From NCBI RefSeq assembly GCF_001425625.1, contig NZ_LMCP01000003.1, positions 1 through 64,000 on the forward strand: a stretch of DNA of 64,000 nucleotides. The letters run 5' to 3'. A model generated the notes under the pieces. It worked only from the letters and a program-made list of their open reading frames with translations. It was not told the DNA's origin and did no database searches. Source of the DNA: Mesorhizobium sp. Root102. Lineage in GTDB: Bacteria > Pseudomonadota > Alphaproteobacteria > Rhizobiales > Rhizobiaceae. Position numbers and translations under genes: made by a program. Below are positions 1-9,284 of the stretch, one piece after another (the stretch's first letter is position 1; each line of letters opens with the position of its first letter).

Positions 1-171
1 GATCAACTGCGCAGACACCTGAATGACTTCGTAGCAGCCTACAATTTTGCTCGCCGCCTCAAGACCCTAAAGGGCCTCACGCCTTACGAGTTCATATGCA
101 AATCATGGACAAATGACCCGCAACGGTTCACCCTAAACCCGATCCAGCAAATGCCGGGACTGAACACTTAG
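1..171 (+). mobile_element. IS481-type transposase, C-terminal end (partial)
   Basis: An open frame enters from the left edge and stops at a TAG at 171, giving 56 residues. It contains LNDFVAAYNFARRLKTLKGL followed by TPYEFICKSW, the typical C-terminal tail of the rve/DDE integrase domain in IS481-family transposases. The rest of the element lies outside the window, so intactness cannot be judged. No gene is visible from 172 to 233. The element sits directly beside the metabolic island and marks a boundary where rearrangement is plausible. Confidence 0.8.
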
Positions 172-233
172 GTTCTCCTTGCGCCACAAGAGTGCCTGTG
201 ATGGGCTGAATAGCCGCGCCTGCCTAGACTCGA

Positions 234-1136
234 CTACCCGAGAGTTTGACTGGCAAGCGCATAGGTCACCGGTCCAGCTGAGCCGCCGACGGCAAACTCG
301 TTGAGGGGCTTGCCCATCGACATGGTGAGCACCGTGTCGAAAACCGGCATTCCGCTGTGCGACAGAAAGGCTGCGAACTCGCCATTGTCCATATGGGTGT
401 CGATGCGCAGGAAAGACCCCGAATGGTCGGCCACGTGCGGCCGGACGATCGCCACGGCGTCGGCGTCGCTTTCCGCCACGACCGGCCCCACGACATGGCC
501 CCGCCCGAACGGCCGACAAAGCGCGAACGCGTTCAGCTTGTCACCCTTGAAAAGACCATAGCCGGCCGAGTGCGCGAAAAGTCTTTCGATGAGCGCCGCC
601 CGCCTCACGCCAAATCCTGCCGCGTCGAGCGCGATTGCCGCGGGAATATCCCTTGCGTCCAAAGTCCGGACATCGCCTCGAATATCGGCCGGCCCAGCCA
701 TCGTCTGCATCCGGGCGATGCCCTGGCATTGATAAACGGTCTTCTCCGGCTGGAAGTCGAGCGAGAGATAGAGCCGTCTTGCCGCGCGCGTTGCATTAAG
801 GCGCAAATCGTGCCCGGCGACCCTGTCGAAGACCCGCTTCATCAGCCATTGCCCCGCTCCCAGCGTCTGGAGTCGCGGCGAGGTGATGACCATCCCCACG
901 GTGGCGAAATCGGCACCATGCGCGAACCACATAGCAGAACCGAGAACCCGGCCGATCTCGTCTAGCGCCACGAACCCCTCTCCCGATTCGCGCAGGAATT
1001 GCCAATCCTCGGCGCGATGCGGCCATCCCACGGAGAGCGAGAGTGCATGCAACCGGTCCAGCTCAACGCCTTCGATGTCGCCGATACGCATCGAGAAGGT
1101 ATCGATTTTCAAGTTTCCGGACGGCTTCAAGTCCAT
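234..1136 (-). CDS. Tandem GNAT-domain acetyltransferase-like protein
   Basis: About 300 aa. The N-terminal half looks like a GNAT fold: GWPHRAEDW, then LGSAMWFAHGADFATVGMV and an acetyl-CoA-loop-like stretch near LQTLGAGQWLMKR. The C-terminal half repeats the layout with PFGRGHVVGPVVAE. It is clearly related to the protein at 10273-11112 (NWPHRPQDWQ, PFGRGEVIGPVIAG), so the island carries two paralogues. The substrate is unknown; the catabolic context suggests an amine or amino acid. The start is uncertain because the AGAGG before this ATG is too close to it; a second in-frame ATG lies about 45 nt further in. It is divergent from the deacetylase gene at 1377. Confidence 0.8.
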   Translation of the reverse strand: MDLKPSGNLKIDTFSMRIGDIEGVELDRLHALSLSVGWPHRAEDWQFLRESGEGFVALDEIGRVLGSAMWFAHGADFATVGMVITSPRLQTLGAGQWLMKRVFDRVAGHDLRLNATRAARRLYLSLDFQPEKTVYQCQGIARMQTMAGPADIRGDVRTLDARDIPAAIALDAAGFGVRRAALIERLFAHSAGYGLFKGDKLNAFALCRPFGRGHVVGPVVAESDADAVAIVRPHVADHSGSFLRIDTHMDNGEFAAFLSHSGMPVFDTVLTMSMGKPLNEFAVGGSAGPVTYALASQTLG

Positions 1137-1260
1137 GCCTCTGAAATATCCCGCAAATCGACCGGCAACACGCCGCAGCCGCCGTCTGTCAACCAACGCT
1201 AAACAAACAGGCCCGTACGATTTGCTCGAAAGCCCCCTGCCAACGCAAGATTCAACTGAA

Positions 1261-1318
1261 ACATTTCCGCTTTCGGCACGCAATCGCGGGAGAACGCAGA
1301 CATTCTCTGCGGAAATGT
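1261..1318. promoter_or_regulatory. 10-bp inverted repeat in divergent promoter region
   Basis: ACATTTCCGC at 1261-1270 is repeated exactly in inverted form, GCGGAAATGT, at 1309-1318, with 38 nt between. It lies in the 240-bp region separating the divergent GNAT gene and the deacetylase gene. This is consistent with a paired operator or a long-loop hairpin. No regulator can be assigned. Confidence 0.4.
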
Positions 1319-1376
1319 AGCAGCACACAATCGTCGGCATCGATCCCGGCGATCCCGATATGCTTTGAGGGCTGGA

Positions 1377-2501
1377 ATGGACGTCTTCGACATCCTCGAC
1401 CGTCTCGTCGCCTTCCCATCGGTCGCCGGCAAGCCGAACGGTGACATCGCCGACTGGATCGAGGCCTATCTCGCTGGGCACGGCGCGCAGGTCACGGTGC
1501 TGCCGGGGCCGGAAGGCGACCGTTCCAATCTTTTCGCGACGATCGGCCCTGTCGATGTCCCGGGCTACATCCTGTCCGGCCACATGGACGTCGTCCCCGC
1601 CGGCGAACCGCAGTGGAGCTCGGCCCCTTTTGCGCTGCGCCGGGAGGGCGAGCGGCTCTATGGACGCGGCACCACGGACATGAAGGGGTTTCTGGCTGCG
1701 GTGCTCGCGGCCGTGCCCACGCTGGCGAAGCTGCGCCTTGCCAGGCCAATCCATTTCGCCTTCTCCTATGACGAAGAGCTGGGATGCCGCGGCGTGCCGC
1801 ATTTGATCGCCCGCCTTGCCGAACTTTGCGCCAAGCCGCTCGGCGTGATCGTCGGCGAGCCAAGTGGCTTGCGCGCCGTACGCGGCCACAAGGGCAAGGC
1901 AGCCGCCCGCGTGACGATCAACGGGCGCTCCGGCCATTCCTCGCGGCCCGACATCGGCCTCAACGCCGTCCACGCCATGGCCGAAACGCTGGCTGCGGTC
2001 GTGAGCGAAGCCGAGCGGCTGACGCATGGCCCGTTCGACCCGGCCTTCGCGCCGCCCTATTCCTCGCTGCAGGCTGGCGTCATCAAGGGCGGACAGTCGG
2101 TCAACATCATTCCCGACAGCTGCACGCTGGAGCTGGAGGCGCGCGCCATTCCGGGCGTTGACCCGGCCAGCCTGCTTGCACCGGTAAGGGCGAAGGCAGA
2201 GGCCTGTGAGGCCGACGGCTTTCGGGTCGAATGGACGCCGCTCAGCGCCTATCCGGCGCTGTCGCTGCCACAGGACGCGCCGGTGGCGGCGCTGCTGCAA
2301 GAGCTAACCGGCGAAACGCCGATCGCCGCCGTCAGCTACGGAACCGAGGCCGGACTCTACCAAGCCGCTGGCTTCGACGCAATCATCTGCGGCCCCGGCG
2401 ACATCGGCCGTGCCCACAAGCCGGATGAGTACATTCTCACCAGCGAACTCATCGCCTGCCAGCGATTGGTCGAGGCGCTGGGCGCCCGCTGCGCGGCTTG
2501 A
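1377..2501 (+). CDS. ArgE/DapE-family acetylornithine deacetylase-like metallohydrolase (M20)
   Basis: 374 aa from the ATG at 1377, preceded by a TGAGGG-like site; an in-frame TTG four codons upstream is less likely. M20 metal-binding and catalytic signatures are complete: GHMDVVP (His69, Asp71), GRGTTDMKG (Asp101), and DEELG with the general-base/metal Glu pair at 133-134. A dimerisation-domain stretch [10 protein letters not shown] and a late [14 protein letters not shown] with its metal His follow. The family hydrolyses N-acyl amino acids such as N-acetylornithine. It heads a run of plus-strand catabolic genes with small gaps, so the natural substrate is more likely an N-acylated catabolic intermediate than arginine biosynthesis; that is inference. 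Confidence 0.85.
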   Translation: MDVFDILDRLVAFPSVAGKPNGDIADWIEAYLAGHGAQVTVLPGPEGDRSNLFATIGPVDVPGYILSGHMDVVPAGEPQWSSAPFALRREGERLYGRGTTDMKGFLAAVLAAVPTLAKLRLARPIHFAFSYDEELGCRGVPHLIARLAELCAKPLGVIVGEPSGLRAVRGHKGKAAARVTINGRSGHSSRPDIGLNAVHAMAETLAAVVSEAERLTHGPFDPAFAPPYSSLQAGVIKGGQSVNIIPDSCTLELEARAIPGVDPASLLAPVRAKAEACEADGFRVEWTPLSAYPALSLPQDAPVAALLQELTGETPIAAVSYGTEAGLYQAAGFDAIICGPGDIGRAHKPDEYILTSELIACQRLVEALGARCAA

Positions 2502-2512
2502 AGGGAATCGGA

Positions 2513-3436
2513 ATGACATTCCTGTTCAATTCCGATGCGCGGCGCGGGGCGATCTTCGCCGAAGCCTTCGCCAAAGAACTGCCGGACGTCCGCTTTACCA
2601 TCGATGCCACAACGGTCGATCCCGACGCGGTACGCTATCTCATTACCTGGACCGCGCCAGAAGACCTCGCCCGCTACCGGAACCTGGAGATCCTGTTTTC
2701 CCTGGGCGCAGGCGTTGACCAATTTCGCTTCGATGCCGTGCCGGCGAAGGCGAAGATCGTGCGGACGATCGAGGAAGGCATCGTGCGCATGATGCAGGAG
2801 TATGTGACGCTTGCCGTGCTCGCCCTGCATCGCAACGTGCCCGCCTATCTGGCGCACCAGCGCGCCGGCCAATGGCGCGACATCGGGCAACTCCAAGCCG
2901 GGTCGCGCCGGATCGGCGTGCTCGGCCTCGGGCAACTCGGCCAGGCCGTCCTCGATCGCCTGAAGCCCTTCGGCTTTCCGCTCGCCGGCTGGAGCCGCTC
3001 GCCGCGGCAGATCGAAGGCGTGACCTGTCATCATGGCGAACCTGGACTGGAGGAGATGCTCGTGGCCAGCGACATACTGGTCTGCCTGCTGCCATTGACG
3101 GAGGAAACGCGCGGTTTCCTCGATGCCGCCCTGTTCGCGAAGCTGCCCAAGGGCGCGGCGCTCATCCACACCGGCCGGGGGGCACAGCTCGATCATGAAG
3201 CACTTGCCGCCGCGCTCGACAGCGGCCACCTTTCGGCGGCGATGATCGATGTGACCGATCCCGAACCGCTGCCCGCGGGTCATCCTTTCTGGTCGCATCC
3301 GAAGATCATCCTGACCCCGCATGTCGCGAGCGTCACCCAGCCCGCGACCGCTGCGCGCGCCGTCATTGAAAACATCCGACGCCACCGCGCCGGCCTCGAC
3401 CCCATTGGGCTCGTCGACCGGTCGCGCGGCTATTGA
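2513..3436 (+). CDS. D-2-hydroxyacid dehydrogenase, GhrA-like (glyoxylate/hydroxypyruvate reductase A type)
   Basis: 307 aa from the ATG at 2513, 11 nt after the deacetylase stop, with GAAGGGAA upstream. The NAD(P)-binding glycine motif GLGQLG is near residues 138-143 and is preceded by RRIGVL. Signatures of the D-isomer 2-hydroxyacid dehydrogenase family are visible: [16 protein letters not shown], then HTGRGAQLD with the catalytic Arg, and a C-terminal LTPHVASVT with the catalytic His. It should reduce a 2-keto acid such as glyoxylate or hydroxypyruvate in the cytoplasm. It overlaps the next gene by 4 nt, indicating translational coupling. Confidence 0.85.
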   Translation: MTFLFNSDARRGAIFAEAFAKELPDVRFTIDATTVDPDAVRYLITWTAPEDLARYRNLEILFSLGAGVDQFRFDAVPAKAKIVRTIEEGIVRMMQEYVTLAVLALHRNVPAYLAHQRAGQWRDIGQLQAGSRRIGVLGLGQLGQAVLDRLKPFGFPLAGWSRSPRQIEGVTCHHGEPGLEEMLVASDILVCLLPLTEETRGFLDAALFAKLPKGAALIHTGRGAQLDHEALAAALDSGHLSAAMIDVTDPEPLPAGHPFWSHPKIILTPHVASVTQPATAARAVIENIRRHRAGLDPIGLVDRSRGY

Positions 3437-3813
3437 AGTCCAACCTGAAAGGCCATCCCTTGTCCCTGCTCAAGACCGTCGAAACCAGCCCTGCCTTCCC
3501 GCCGCGCGAATCCAGGGCGCTGCCCGAACGGCTGATAGCCGGCGAGCCTGCTTTCAAGACCTGGGCGCAGGACGCGGCCAAGGGCGATCTCGTCCATACC
3601 GGCGTCTGGGAAGCGACGCCGGGCGAGACGCGCTCGATCAAGGGGGAGACTTTCGAGTTCTGCCATATCCTCACCGGCGTGATTGAAATCACGCCCGATG
3701 GCGGCGAGGCGGTGACCTACCGCGCCGGCGACAGCTTCGTTATGAAGCCTGGCTTCACCGGTGTCTGGAAGACCATTGAAACGGTGCGCAAGATCTACGT
3801 GACGGTAGGGTAA
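3433..3813 (+). CDS. Small cupin-domain protein (cupin_3/DUF861 type)
   Basis: 126 aa, with a TTG start overlapping the preceding TGA. A downstream in-frame TTG is an alternative start. The central stretch [20 protein letters not shown] followed by [19 protein letters not shown] is the conserved double-psi barrel region of the (S)-ureidoglycine-aminohydrolase-like small cupins. These are usually single-domain proteins of 110-130 aa found beside amine catabolic genes. The biochemical role is unknown. Overlap with the hydroxyacid dehydrogenase gene indicates a shared transcript. Confidence 0.8.
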   Translation: MKSNLKGHPLSLLKTVETSPAFPPRESRALPERLIAGEPAFKTWAQDAAKGDLVHTGVWEATPGETRSIKGETFEFCHILTGVIEITPDGGEAVTYRAGDSFVMKPGFTGVWKTIETVRKIYVTVG

Positions 3814-3962
3814 TGGCGTGCGAGCGAGGTGCTGGCCCCGCAACAGATTTTGCCGTCCCTCATCGCCAGCACGCAACAATCATCCGCGACTGATCGTCGA
3901 ACGGTGCATGCTGCGCTCCTGCTCGCGCTAGGCTCCCGCAGAATGCTGCAAGGTGGTCGCCT

Positions 3963-5426
3963 ATGAAGTTGAGCTTCGATCCGGATACCGTATCCCTTCC
4001 CATCGGCCATTTCATCGGCGGAGAGCTCATCGCGGCCGAGGGTGCGATCGAGATGCGCCGACCCTCGGATGGCAAGGCATACGCCGCCAGCCCCGTAGCC
4101 GACCTCGATATGGTCGACCGTGCGGTGGAGAGCGCCAAGGCGGCGTTGAAGGCCAGCAACTGGGGCGGCGTCCGGCCACGCGAGCGCACTCGGGCACTCC
4201 AGGCCTGGGCCGACCTGATCGAGGCGGAAGCCGAAACGCTGGCAAAAATCGAGGCGCTGTGCTCGACGCGGCCCGTCGGCCAGCTCGTTGCCGGCGACAT
4301 CGCCGTGACCGCCGAGCAGATCCGCTTCTTTGCCGAATTCGCCGACAAGGAAGGCAGCGAACTGGTGCCCACGGACGATGCCACCCTTGGCATGATCATG
4401 AGCGAACCTTATGGCGTGGTAGGCGCGATCACGCCCTGGAATTTTCCTATCTCGATGGCCGGCTGGAAACTTGGTCCGGCACTCGCCGCGGGCAATGCGG
4501 TGGTGCTGAAGCCGTCGGAAATGACACCTTTCTCGGCCGTCTATATGGCAGAGCTCGCCGTCAGGGCTGGCCTGCCTGCCGGGCTGATCAACGTGGTGCT
4601 CGGCGACGGTCCGACGACCGGCACGGCGCTGACCGGTCATCCCGAGATCGCCAAGGTCAGCTTCACCGGCTCGACCCGCGCCGGCTCGGCCATCATGGAG
4701 AACATCGCCCGCACCGGCGTCAAGCCGATGACGCTGGAACTCGGCGGCAAGAGCCCGCAGATCGTCTTTGCCGATGCCGATCTGGAGAGGGCGGCGACAG
4801 CCATCGCCGGCAGCGTCACCTTCAACGCCGGCCAGGCCTGCGTCGCCGGCACGCGCCTGATTGTCGAGAGGAATGTGGCCCACAGGCTGACGGCCGCCAT
4901 CCTGGACAAGATGAAGGCGGTGCGGCCCGGCCCCACCTGGAACGAGGCGACGCAGTATTCGCCGATCATCTCGGAACGGCAGCGAGCCCGTGTCGATAGC
5001 ATCGTGCGGGCCTCCGTCGCGATCGGCGGCGAGTGCCTGACCGGCGGCGGCGCCATGGTCAGCCCCGGCTATTTCTACGAGCCGACACTGATCGCCAATG
5101 TCGACCAGGCCAACCCGGCGATCGTCGAGGAAATCTTCGGCCCGGTCCTGACCATCCAGACTTTCGAGACCGAGGAAGAGGCGCTGACGCTGTCCAGCCA
5201 TCCGACCTACGGGCTGGCTTCCGGCCTGTTCACCTCCGACCTGTCCCGTACGATCCGCCTGGCACGCAAGCTCGAAGCGGGCACCGTCTGGATCAACCGC
5301 TACAGCCGCTCGCGCGACCATATCCTGCCAACTGGCGGCTACAAGCGCTCCGGTATCGGCAAGGATCTCGGCCGCGAGGCCTATCTCGCCAACCGCAGGA
5401 CCAAGAGCGTCCTGATCAGCCTCTAG
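3963..5426 (+). CDS. Aldehyde dehydrogenase family protein
   Basis: 487 aa, the usual length for NAD(P)-dependent aldehyde dehydrogenases. GAITPWNFPISMAGWK and VVLKPSE form the cofactor pocket; FTGSTRAGS, LELGGKSPQIVF with the general-base Glu, and FNAGQACVAGTR with the catalytic Cys follow. EEIFGPVL and a C-terminal GGYKRSGIGKDLGREA complete the fold. It oxidises an aldehyde to its acid, plausibly one released by the flavin oxidases or the aminotransferase of this island. The next gene begins 10 nt downstream, so they are probably cotranscribed. Confidence 0.9.
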   Translation: MKLSFDPDTVSLPIGHFIGGELIAAEGAIEMRRPSDGKAYAASPVADLDMVDRAVESAKAALKASNWGGVRPRERTRALQAWADLIEAEAETLAKIEALCSTRPVGQLVAGDIAVTAEQIRFFAEFADKEGSELVPTDDATLGMIMSEPYGVVGAITPWNFPISMAGWKLGPALAAGNAVVLKPSEMTPFSAVYMAELAVRAGLPAGLINVVLGDGPTTGTALTGHPEIAKVSFTGSTRAGSAIMENIARTGVKPMTLELGGKSPQIVFADADLERAATAIAGSVTFNAGQACVAGTRLIVERNVAHRLTAAILDKMKAVRPGPTWNEATQYSPIISERQRARVDSIVRASVAIGGECLTGGGAMVSPGYFYEPTLIANVDQANPAIVEEIFGPVLTIQTFETEEEALTLSSHPTYGLASGLFTSDLSRTIRLARKLEAGTVWINRYSRSRDHILPTGGYKRSGIGKDLGREAYLANRRTKSVLISL

Positions 5427-5436
5427 AGGGATGCCG

Positions 5437-6480
5437 ATGAAGTCCTACTCGATCGCTTTGATCCCCGGTGACGGCATCGGCCGCGATGTGACCGCCGCCG
5501 CCTGGAGGGTGCTGGAAGCCACGGCCAAGAACTTCGGCTTTGCCCTGACGCGAACCGAGCTCCACTGGTCCTGCCGCTACTTCAAGGAAACCGGCCGCAT
5601 GATGCCCGAGGACGGCATCGAGACCTTGCGCGGCTTCGACGCCATTCTTCTGGGCGCCGTCGGCTGGCCGGCGGAGGTGCCGGATTCGGTCTCGCTGCAC
5701 GGCCTGCTGCTGCCGATCCGCAAGGCATTCTTGCAATACGCCAACATAAGGCCGCACCGCCTGCTGCCGGGCGTCACCGGACCGCTGCGGGCGGAAAACT
5801 TCGACATCCTCTGCATCCGCGAGAACACCGAGGGCGAATATTCGGGCGCGGGCGGACGCGTCCATCAGGGCACGCTGGACGAAGTTGCCGTGGAGACCTC
5901 GATCTTCACCCGCGCCGGCGTCGAGCGCATCCTGCGCTTCGGCTTCGAGCAGGCGCGGTCGCGCCGGCGCAAGCTGGCCTCGGTCACCAAGTCCAACGCG
6001 CAGAAATATTCGATGGTGTTCTGGGACGACATCACGCGAAAGCTGGCCGCGGATTATCCGGACGTCGACGTGACCAGCTATCATGTCGATGCGCTCGCCG
6101 CGCGCATGATCATGGCGCCGGAGAGCCTTGACGTCGTCGTCGCCTCCAACCTGTTCGGCGACATACTGACCGACATCGGCGCGGCGATCCAGGGCGGGCT
6201 CGGCTACGCCGCTTCCGCTAACATCAATCCCGACCGCTCGGCGCCGTCCATGTTCGAGCCTGTGCACGGCTCCGCGCCCGACATCGCCCATCTGGGCATC
6301 GCCAATCCGATCGCCACCATATGGTCCGGCGCCATGATGCTCGACCATCTCGGCGAAGCGGCCGCCGCCGGCCGGGTCATGCAAGCGGTCGAAGCGACAA
6401 CCGCGCACGGCATTGGAACCACTCCTGGCAAAGACAGAACGGAGGCCATCACGGCCGCCGTCGTCGCAGCGCTCTCCTGA
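5437..6480 (+). CDS. Tartrate/D-malate dehydrogenase-like beta-decarboxylating dehydrogenase
   Basis: 347 aa. I chose the ATG at 5437 because AGAGGG at 5425-5430 is at good distance; the ATG at 5431 would abut it. IALIPGDGIGRDV at the N-terminus, RENTEGEYSGAGG, SNAQKYSMVFWDDI, DALAARMI and ASNLFGDILTDIGAAIQGGL are isopropylmalate/isocitrate dehydrogenase-family signatures. The HGLLLPIRKAFLQYANIRP region is typical of the tartrate dehydrogenase (TtuC)/DmlA branch rather than LeuB. It catalyses NAD-dependent oxidation and decarboxylation of a 2-hydroxy acid. It lies between two aldehyde dehydrogenase genes in one operon. Confidence 0.85.
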   Translation: MKSYSIALIPGDGIGRDVTAAAWRVLEATAKNFGFALTRTELHWSCRYFKETGRMMPEDGIETLRGFDAILLGAVGWPAEVPDSVSLHGLLLPIRKAFLQYANIRPHRLLPGVTGPLRAENFDILCIRENTEGEYSGAGGRVHQGTLDEVAVETSIFTRAGVERILRFGFEQARSRRRKLASVTKSNAQKYSMVFWDDITRKLAADYPDVDVTSYHVDALAARMIMAPESLDVVVASNLFGDILTDIGAAIQGGLGYAASANINPDRSAPSMFEPVHGSAPDIAHLGIANPIATIWSGAMMLDHLGEAAAAGRVMQAVEATTAHGIGTTPGKDRTEAITAAVVAALS

Positions 6481-6497
6481 TTGCAAGGTCGTTTTCG

Positions 6498-7955
6498 ATG
6501 AAAAATCTCAAAGACAAAAGTCTGTTCCGCGAGGCCGGCCTGATCGGCGGCAAATGGGTCGCGGCCTCTTCCGGAAAGACGGTCGATATCGTCGATCCGG
6601 CGACCCAGGCAACGATCGGCACGGTGCCCGACATGGCCGGTCCGGAGACTCGCGCAGCGATAGACGCCGCGGCTTCCGCCTATGGCGATTGGAAGAAGAA
6701 GACCAACGCCGAGCGCTCGGGCCTCCTGGAGACCTGGCATGGCCTGATGCTCGCGCATCTGGACGATCTCGCGCTGATCTTGACGACGGAACAGGGCAAG
6801 CCGCTGGACGAGGCCAAAGGCGAGATCCGTTACGGCGCGTCCTTCGTCAAATGGTTCGCAGAGGAGGCACGCCGCATCAATGGCCACACCATCCCCTCGC
6901 CCACGCCGGACCGGCGCATCATCGTGCAGAAGGAACCGGTCGGGGTGTGCGGCATCATCACGCCGTGGAACTTCCCCAACGCGATGATCACCCGCAAGGT
7001 CGCGCCGGCGCTGGCCGCCGGCTGCACGGTGGTGATCAAGCCATCCGAGTTCACCCCCTATTCGGCGCTCGCGCTCGGCGTGCTTGCCGAACGCGCGGGC
7101 ATCCCCGCCGGCGTCATCAACATCGTCACCGGCATGCCGGCCGAGATCGGCAAAGAGATCATGGCGAACGAGACCGTGCGCAAGATCTCTTTCACCGGCT
7201 CGACGCGGGTCGGTTCGCTGCTGATGCGCGGAGCGGCCGATACCGTGAAACGGCTCAGCCTCGAACTCGGCGGCAACGCGCCCCTCATCGTCTTCGACGA
7301 CGCCGATCTCGATCTCGCCGTCGAGGGCGCGCTTGTCTCGAAGTTCCGCAACGGCGGCCAGACCTGCGTCTGCGCCAACCGCATCCTCGTCCAGGCCGGA
7401 GTCTACGAAACCTTCGCCGCGAAGCTTTCCGCCCGCGTCAACGCCATGAAGGTGGGGCCGGGCACAGAACCCGGTGTCGCCATCGGGCCGATGATCAACA
7501 TGGCGGCGGTCGAGAAGATCAACCGCCACGTCGAGGATGCGCTCGCCAAAGGAGCGGCGATCATCACCGAAAAGCCGGCGCTGCCGGAGGGCCCTCAGTA
7601 TGTCGCGCCGCTGGTGCTGACCGGCGCCACAAAAGACATGCAGCTCGCCGGCGAGGAAACGTTCGGCCCGGTCGCGCCGCTTTTCCGCTTCGAGACGGAA
7701 GAGGAGGCGATCGCGCTCGCCAACGGCACACCCTACGGCCTTGCCTCCTACTTCTACACAGAGAACCTGAAGCGCGCCTGGCGCGTCGGCGAGGCGTTGG
7801 AGTTCGGCATGGTGGGGCTCAACACCGGCTCGGTCTCGATGGAAGTCGCCCCCTTCGGCGGCGTCAAGCAGTCGGGCCTCGGCCGTGAGGGTGCGCAGGC
7901 CGGTATCGAGGAATATCTCGAGATGAAGAGCTTCCACATGGGCGGGCTCAGTTGA
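6498..7955 (+). CDS. gabD: NAD(P)-dependent succinate-semialdehyde dehydrogenase, GabD type
   Basis: 485 aa from the ATG at 6498, 18 nt after the previous stop. It has the GabD-type N-terminus LFREAGLIGGKWVAA, TTEQGKPLDEAKGEI, GIITPWNFPNAMITRKVAPA, LELGGNAPLIVFDDAD, and the catalytic loop GGQTCVCANR with the paired cysteines typical of SSADH. The C-terminus FGGVKQSGLGREGAQAGIEE also fits this subgroup. It would oxidise succinic semialdehyde, or a similar omega-oxo acid, to succinate. Together with the flavin oxidase and aminotransferase nearby it suggests breakdown of a diamine or gamma-amino acid to the TCA cycle. Confidence 0.88.
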   Translation: MKNLKDKSLFREAGLIGGKWVAASSGKTVDIVDPATQATIGTVPDMAGPETRAAIDAAASAYGDWKKKTNAERSGLLETWHGLMLAHLDDLALILTTEQGKPLDEAKGEIRYGASFVKWFAEEARRINGHTIPSPTPDRRIIVQKEPVGVCGIITPWNFPNAMITRKVAPALAAGCTVVIKPSEFTPYSALALGVLAERAGIPAGVINIVTGMPAEIGKEIMANETVRKISFTGSTRVGSLLMRGAADTVKRLSLELGGNAPLIVFDDADLDLAVEGALVSKFRNGGQTCVCANRILVQAGVYETFAAKLSARVNAMKVGPGTEPGVAIGPMINMAAVEKINRHVEDALAKGAAIITEKPALPEGPQYVAPLVLTGATKDMQLAGEETFGPVAPLFRFETEEEAIALANGTPYGLASYFYTENLKRAWRVGEALEFGMVGLNTGSVSMEVAPFGGVKQSGLGREGAQAGIEEYLEMKSFHMGGLS

Positions 7956-7993
7956 GGCAATTTGGCTGAAGCTCGACTACAACGGATCGACGA

Positions 7994-9268
7994 TCACTGA
8001 ATCCGATCGAGCGCCTTGTAGTAGAGGCCGACCATCGGAAGGAACCACGGCTTGCCGGAATAGCCGGGAATGGCAGGCCACTCGAACCCCTTCATCGGAT
8101 TGCGATCCTCGCGACCGAGCATGGCATCGGCCATGATCATGCCGAGATGGGTGGAAAGCTGCGCGCCGTGACCGGAATAGCCCATCGCGTACCAGACACC
8201 GTCATGGTAGCCGGCCCGCGGAAAACGGTCCTTGGTCATGTCGACCAACCCACCCCAGCAATAGTCAATCTCGACCTTGGCGAGCTGCGGGAAGATAGCC
8301 GCGAGGCCGGCCCGCAATATCTGTCCGCTCCTGGCATCGGAGCGCTGGTCCGATGTCGCCGAAAAGCGCGCGCGACCGCCGAAGATCAGTCGCCTGTCCG
8401 GTGAAAGCCGGAAGTAGTTGCCGATGTTCATCGAGGTCACGCATGTCCGGTTGCCGGGCATGGTCGCGGCGATCTCGGCGTCGCTCAATGGCCGCGTGGC
8501 GATGATGAAGCTGCCGACGGAGATGATCCTGCGGCGAAAATAGCCGAAATTCGGCGTGGTATAGGCGCCGGTCGCTACCAGCACATTGTCGGCCTTGATC
8601 CGGCCGCGGGAGGTCGTCAGCTCATGCCTGCCACCGACCTGCTTGCGGTCGGTCACCGCTGCGTTCTCGTGGATGATGGCGCCGTGGCGGGCGGCGGCCG
8701 TGGCCAGGCCTGCCACATAGCGGCCCATATGCATCATGGCGCTCTTCTTCGACAGCATCGCGCCGTGGAAGGGCGAGCCGATCTCGGATTTGAGGTCGGC
8801 CGCCGACAGCAGCGCCGTATCCGGATCCACTTCCGCATGGAGGGCTTCGAAGTTGCGGGCGATCGCTTCGAAATGCTGCGGCTTGGAGGCGAGCTTCAGC
8901 TTGCCGGCGCGGCGGAAATTACAGTCGATGCCCTCTTCGGCAACCAGCGCCTCGATGGTGTCGACGGAGTCGTCGAGCGCGCGGTAGAGCGCGATTGCCC
9001 GTTCCTTCCCAAGCTCCGCCTTGGCCGAAAGATAGCTATGCGCGAGGCCGTTGTTCAGGTGCCCGCCATTGCGACCGGATGCGCCCCAGCCCACCCGCTC
9101 CGCCTCCAGCACCGCCACCTTCGCGCCGGCCTTCGCCAGTTGGCGCGCCGCGGCGAGACCAGTGAAGCCGCCACCGACGATGACGGCGTCATAGTGCCCC
9201 TCGACCGGGCCTTGCGCTCCGCCGGAAAAGACAGGGGCGGTATCGTGCCAGTAGGAGATCAGTTTCAT
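7994..9268 (-). CDS. FAD-dependent oxidoreductase, DAO/gamma-glutamylputrescine-oxidase-like
   Basis: 424 aa starting MKLISYW. An N-terminal Rossmann motif VIVGGGFTGLAAARQLAKAG is followed by VGWGASGRNGGHLNNGLAH, the FAD-contacting segment of the PuuB/DAO family. A C-terminal YAMGYSGHGAQLSTHLG closes the FAD site. Members oxidise secondary or primary amines such as gamma-glutamylputrescine or N-methyl amino acids, yielding an aldehyde and an amine. It points away from the HAD gene promoter region and lies 16 nt downstream of that gene, so the two form an operon. Confidence 0.85.
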   Translation of the reverse strand: MKLISYWHDTAPVFSGGAQGPVEGHYDAVIVGGGFTGLAAARQLAKAGAKVAVLEAERVGWGASGRNGGHLNNGLAHSYLSAKAELGKERAIALYRALDDSVDTIEALVAEEGIDCNFRRAGKLKLASKPQHFEAIARNFEALHAEVDPDTALLSAADLKSEIGSPFHGAMLSKKSAMMHMGRYVAGLATAAARHGAIIHENAAVTDRKQVGGRHELTTSRGRIKADNVLVATGAYTTPNFGYFRRRIISVGSFIIATRPLSDAEIAATMPGNRTCVTSMNIGNYFRLSPDRRLIFGGRARFSATSDQRSDARSGQILRAGLAAIFPQLAKVEIDYCWGGLVDMTKDRFPRAGYHDGVWYAMGYSGHGAQLSTHLGMIMADAMLGREDRNPMKGFEWPAIPGYSGKPWFLPMVGLYYKALDRIQ

Positions 9269-9284
9269 CGGCAATCCGCCTGTT

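Noticed and set aside
1137..2300. Upstream extension of the GNAT frame on the minus strand, giving a 688-residue protein
   Set aside because: It is antisense to the well-supported deacetylase gene, and only the part from 1136 down has GNAT features.
3795..5321. Long minus-strand open frame (508 aa)
   Set aside because: Antisense to a clear aldehyde dehydrogenase; composition is Arg/Gly/Asp-rich as expected of a GC-rich shadow frame.
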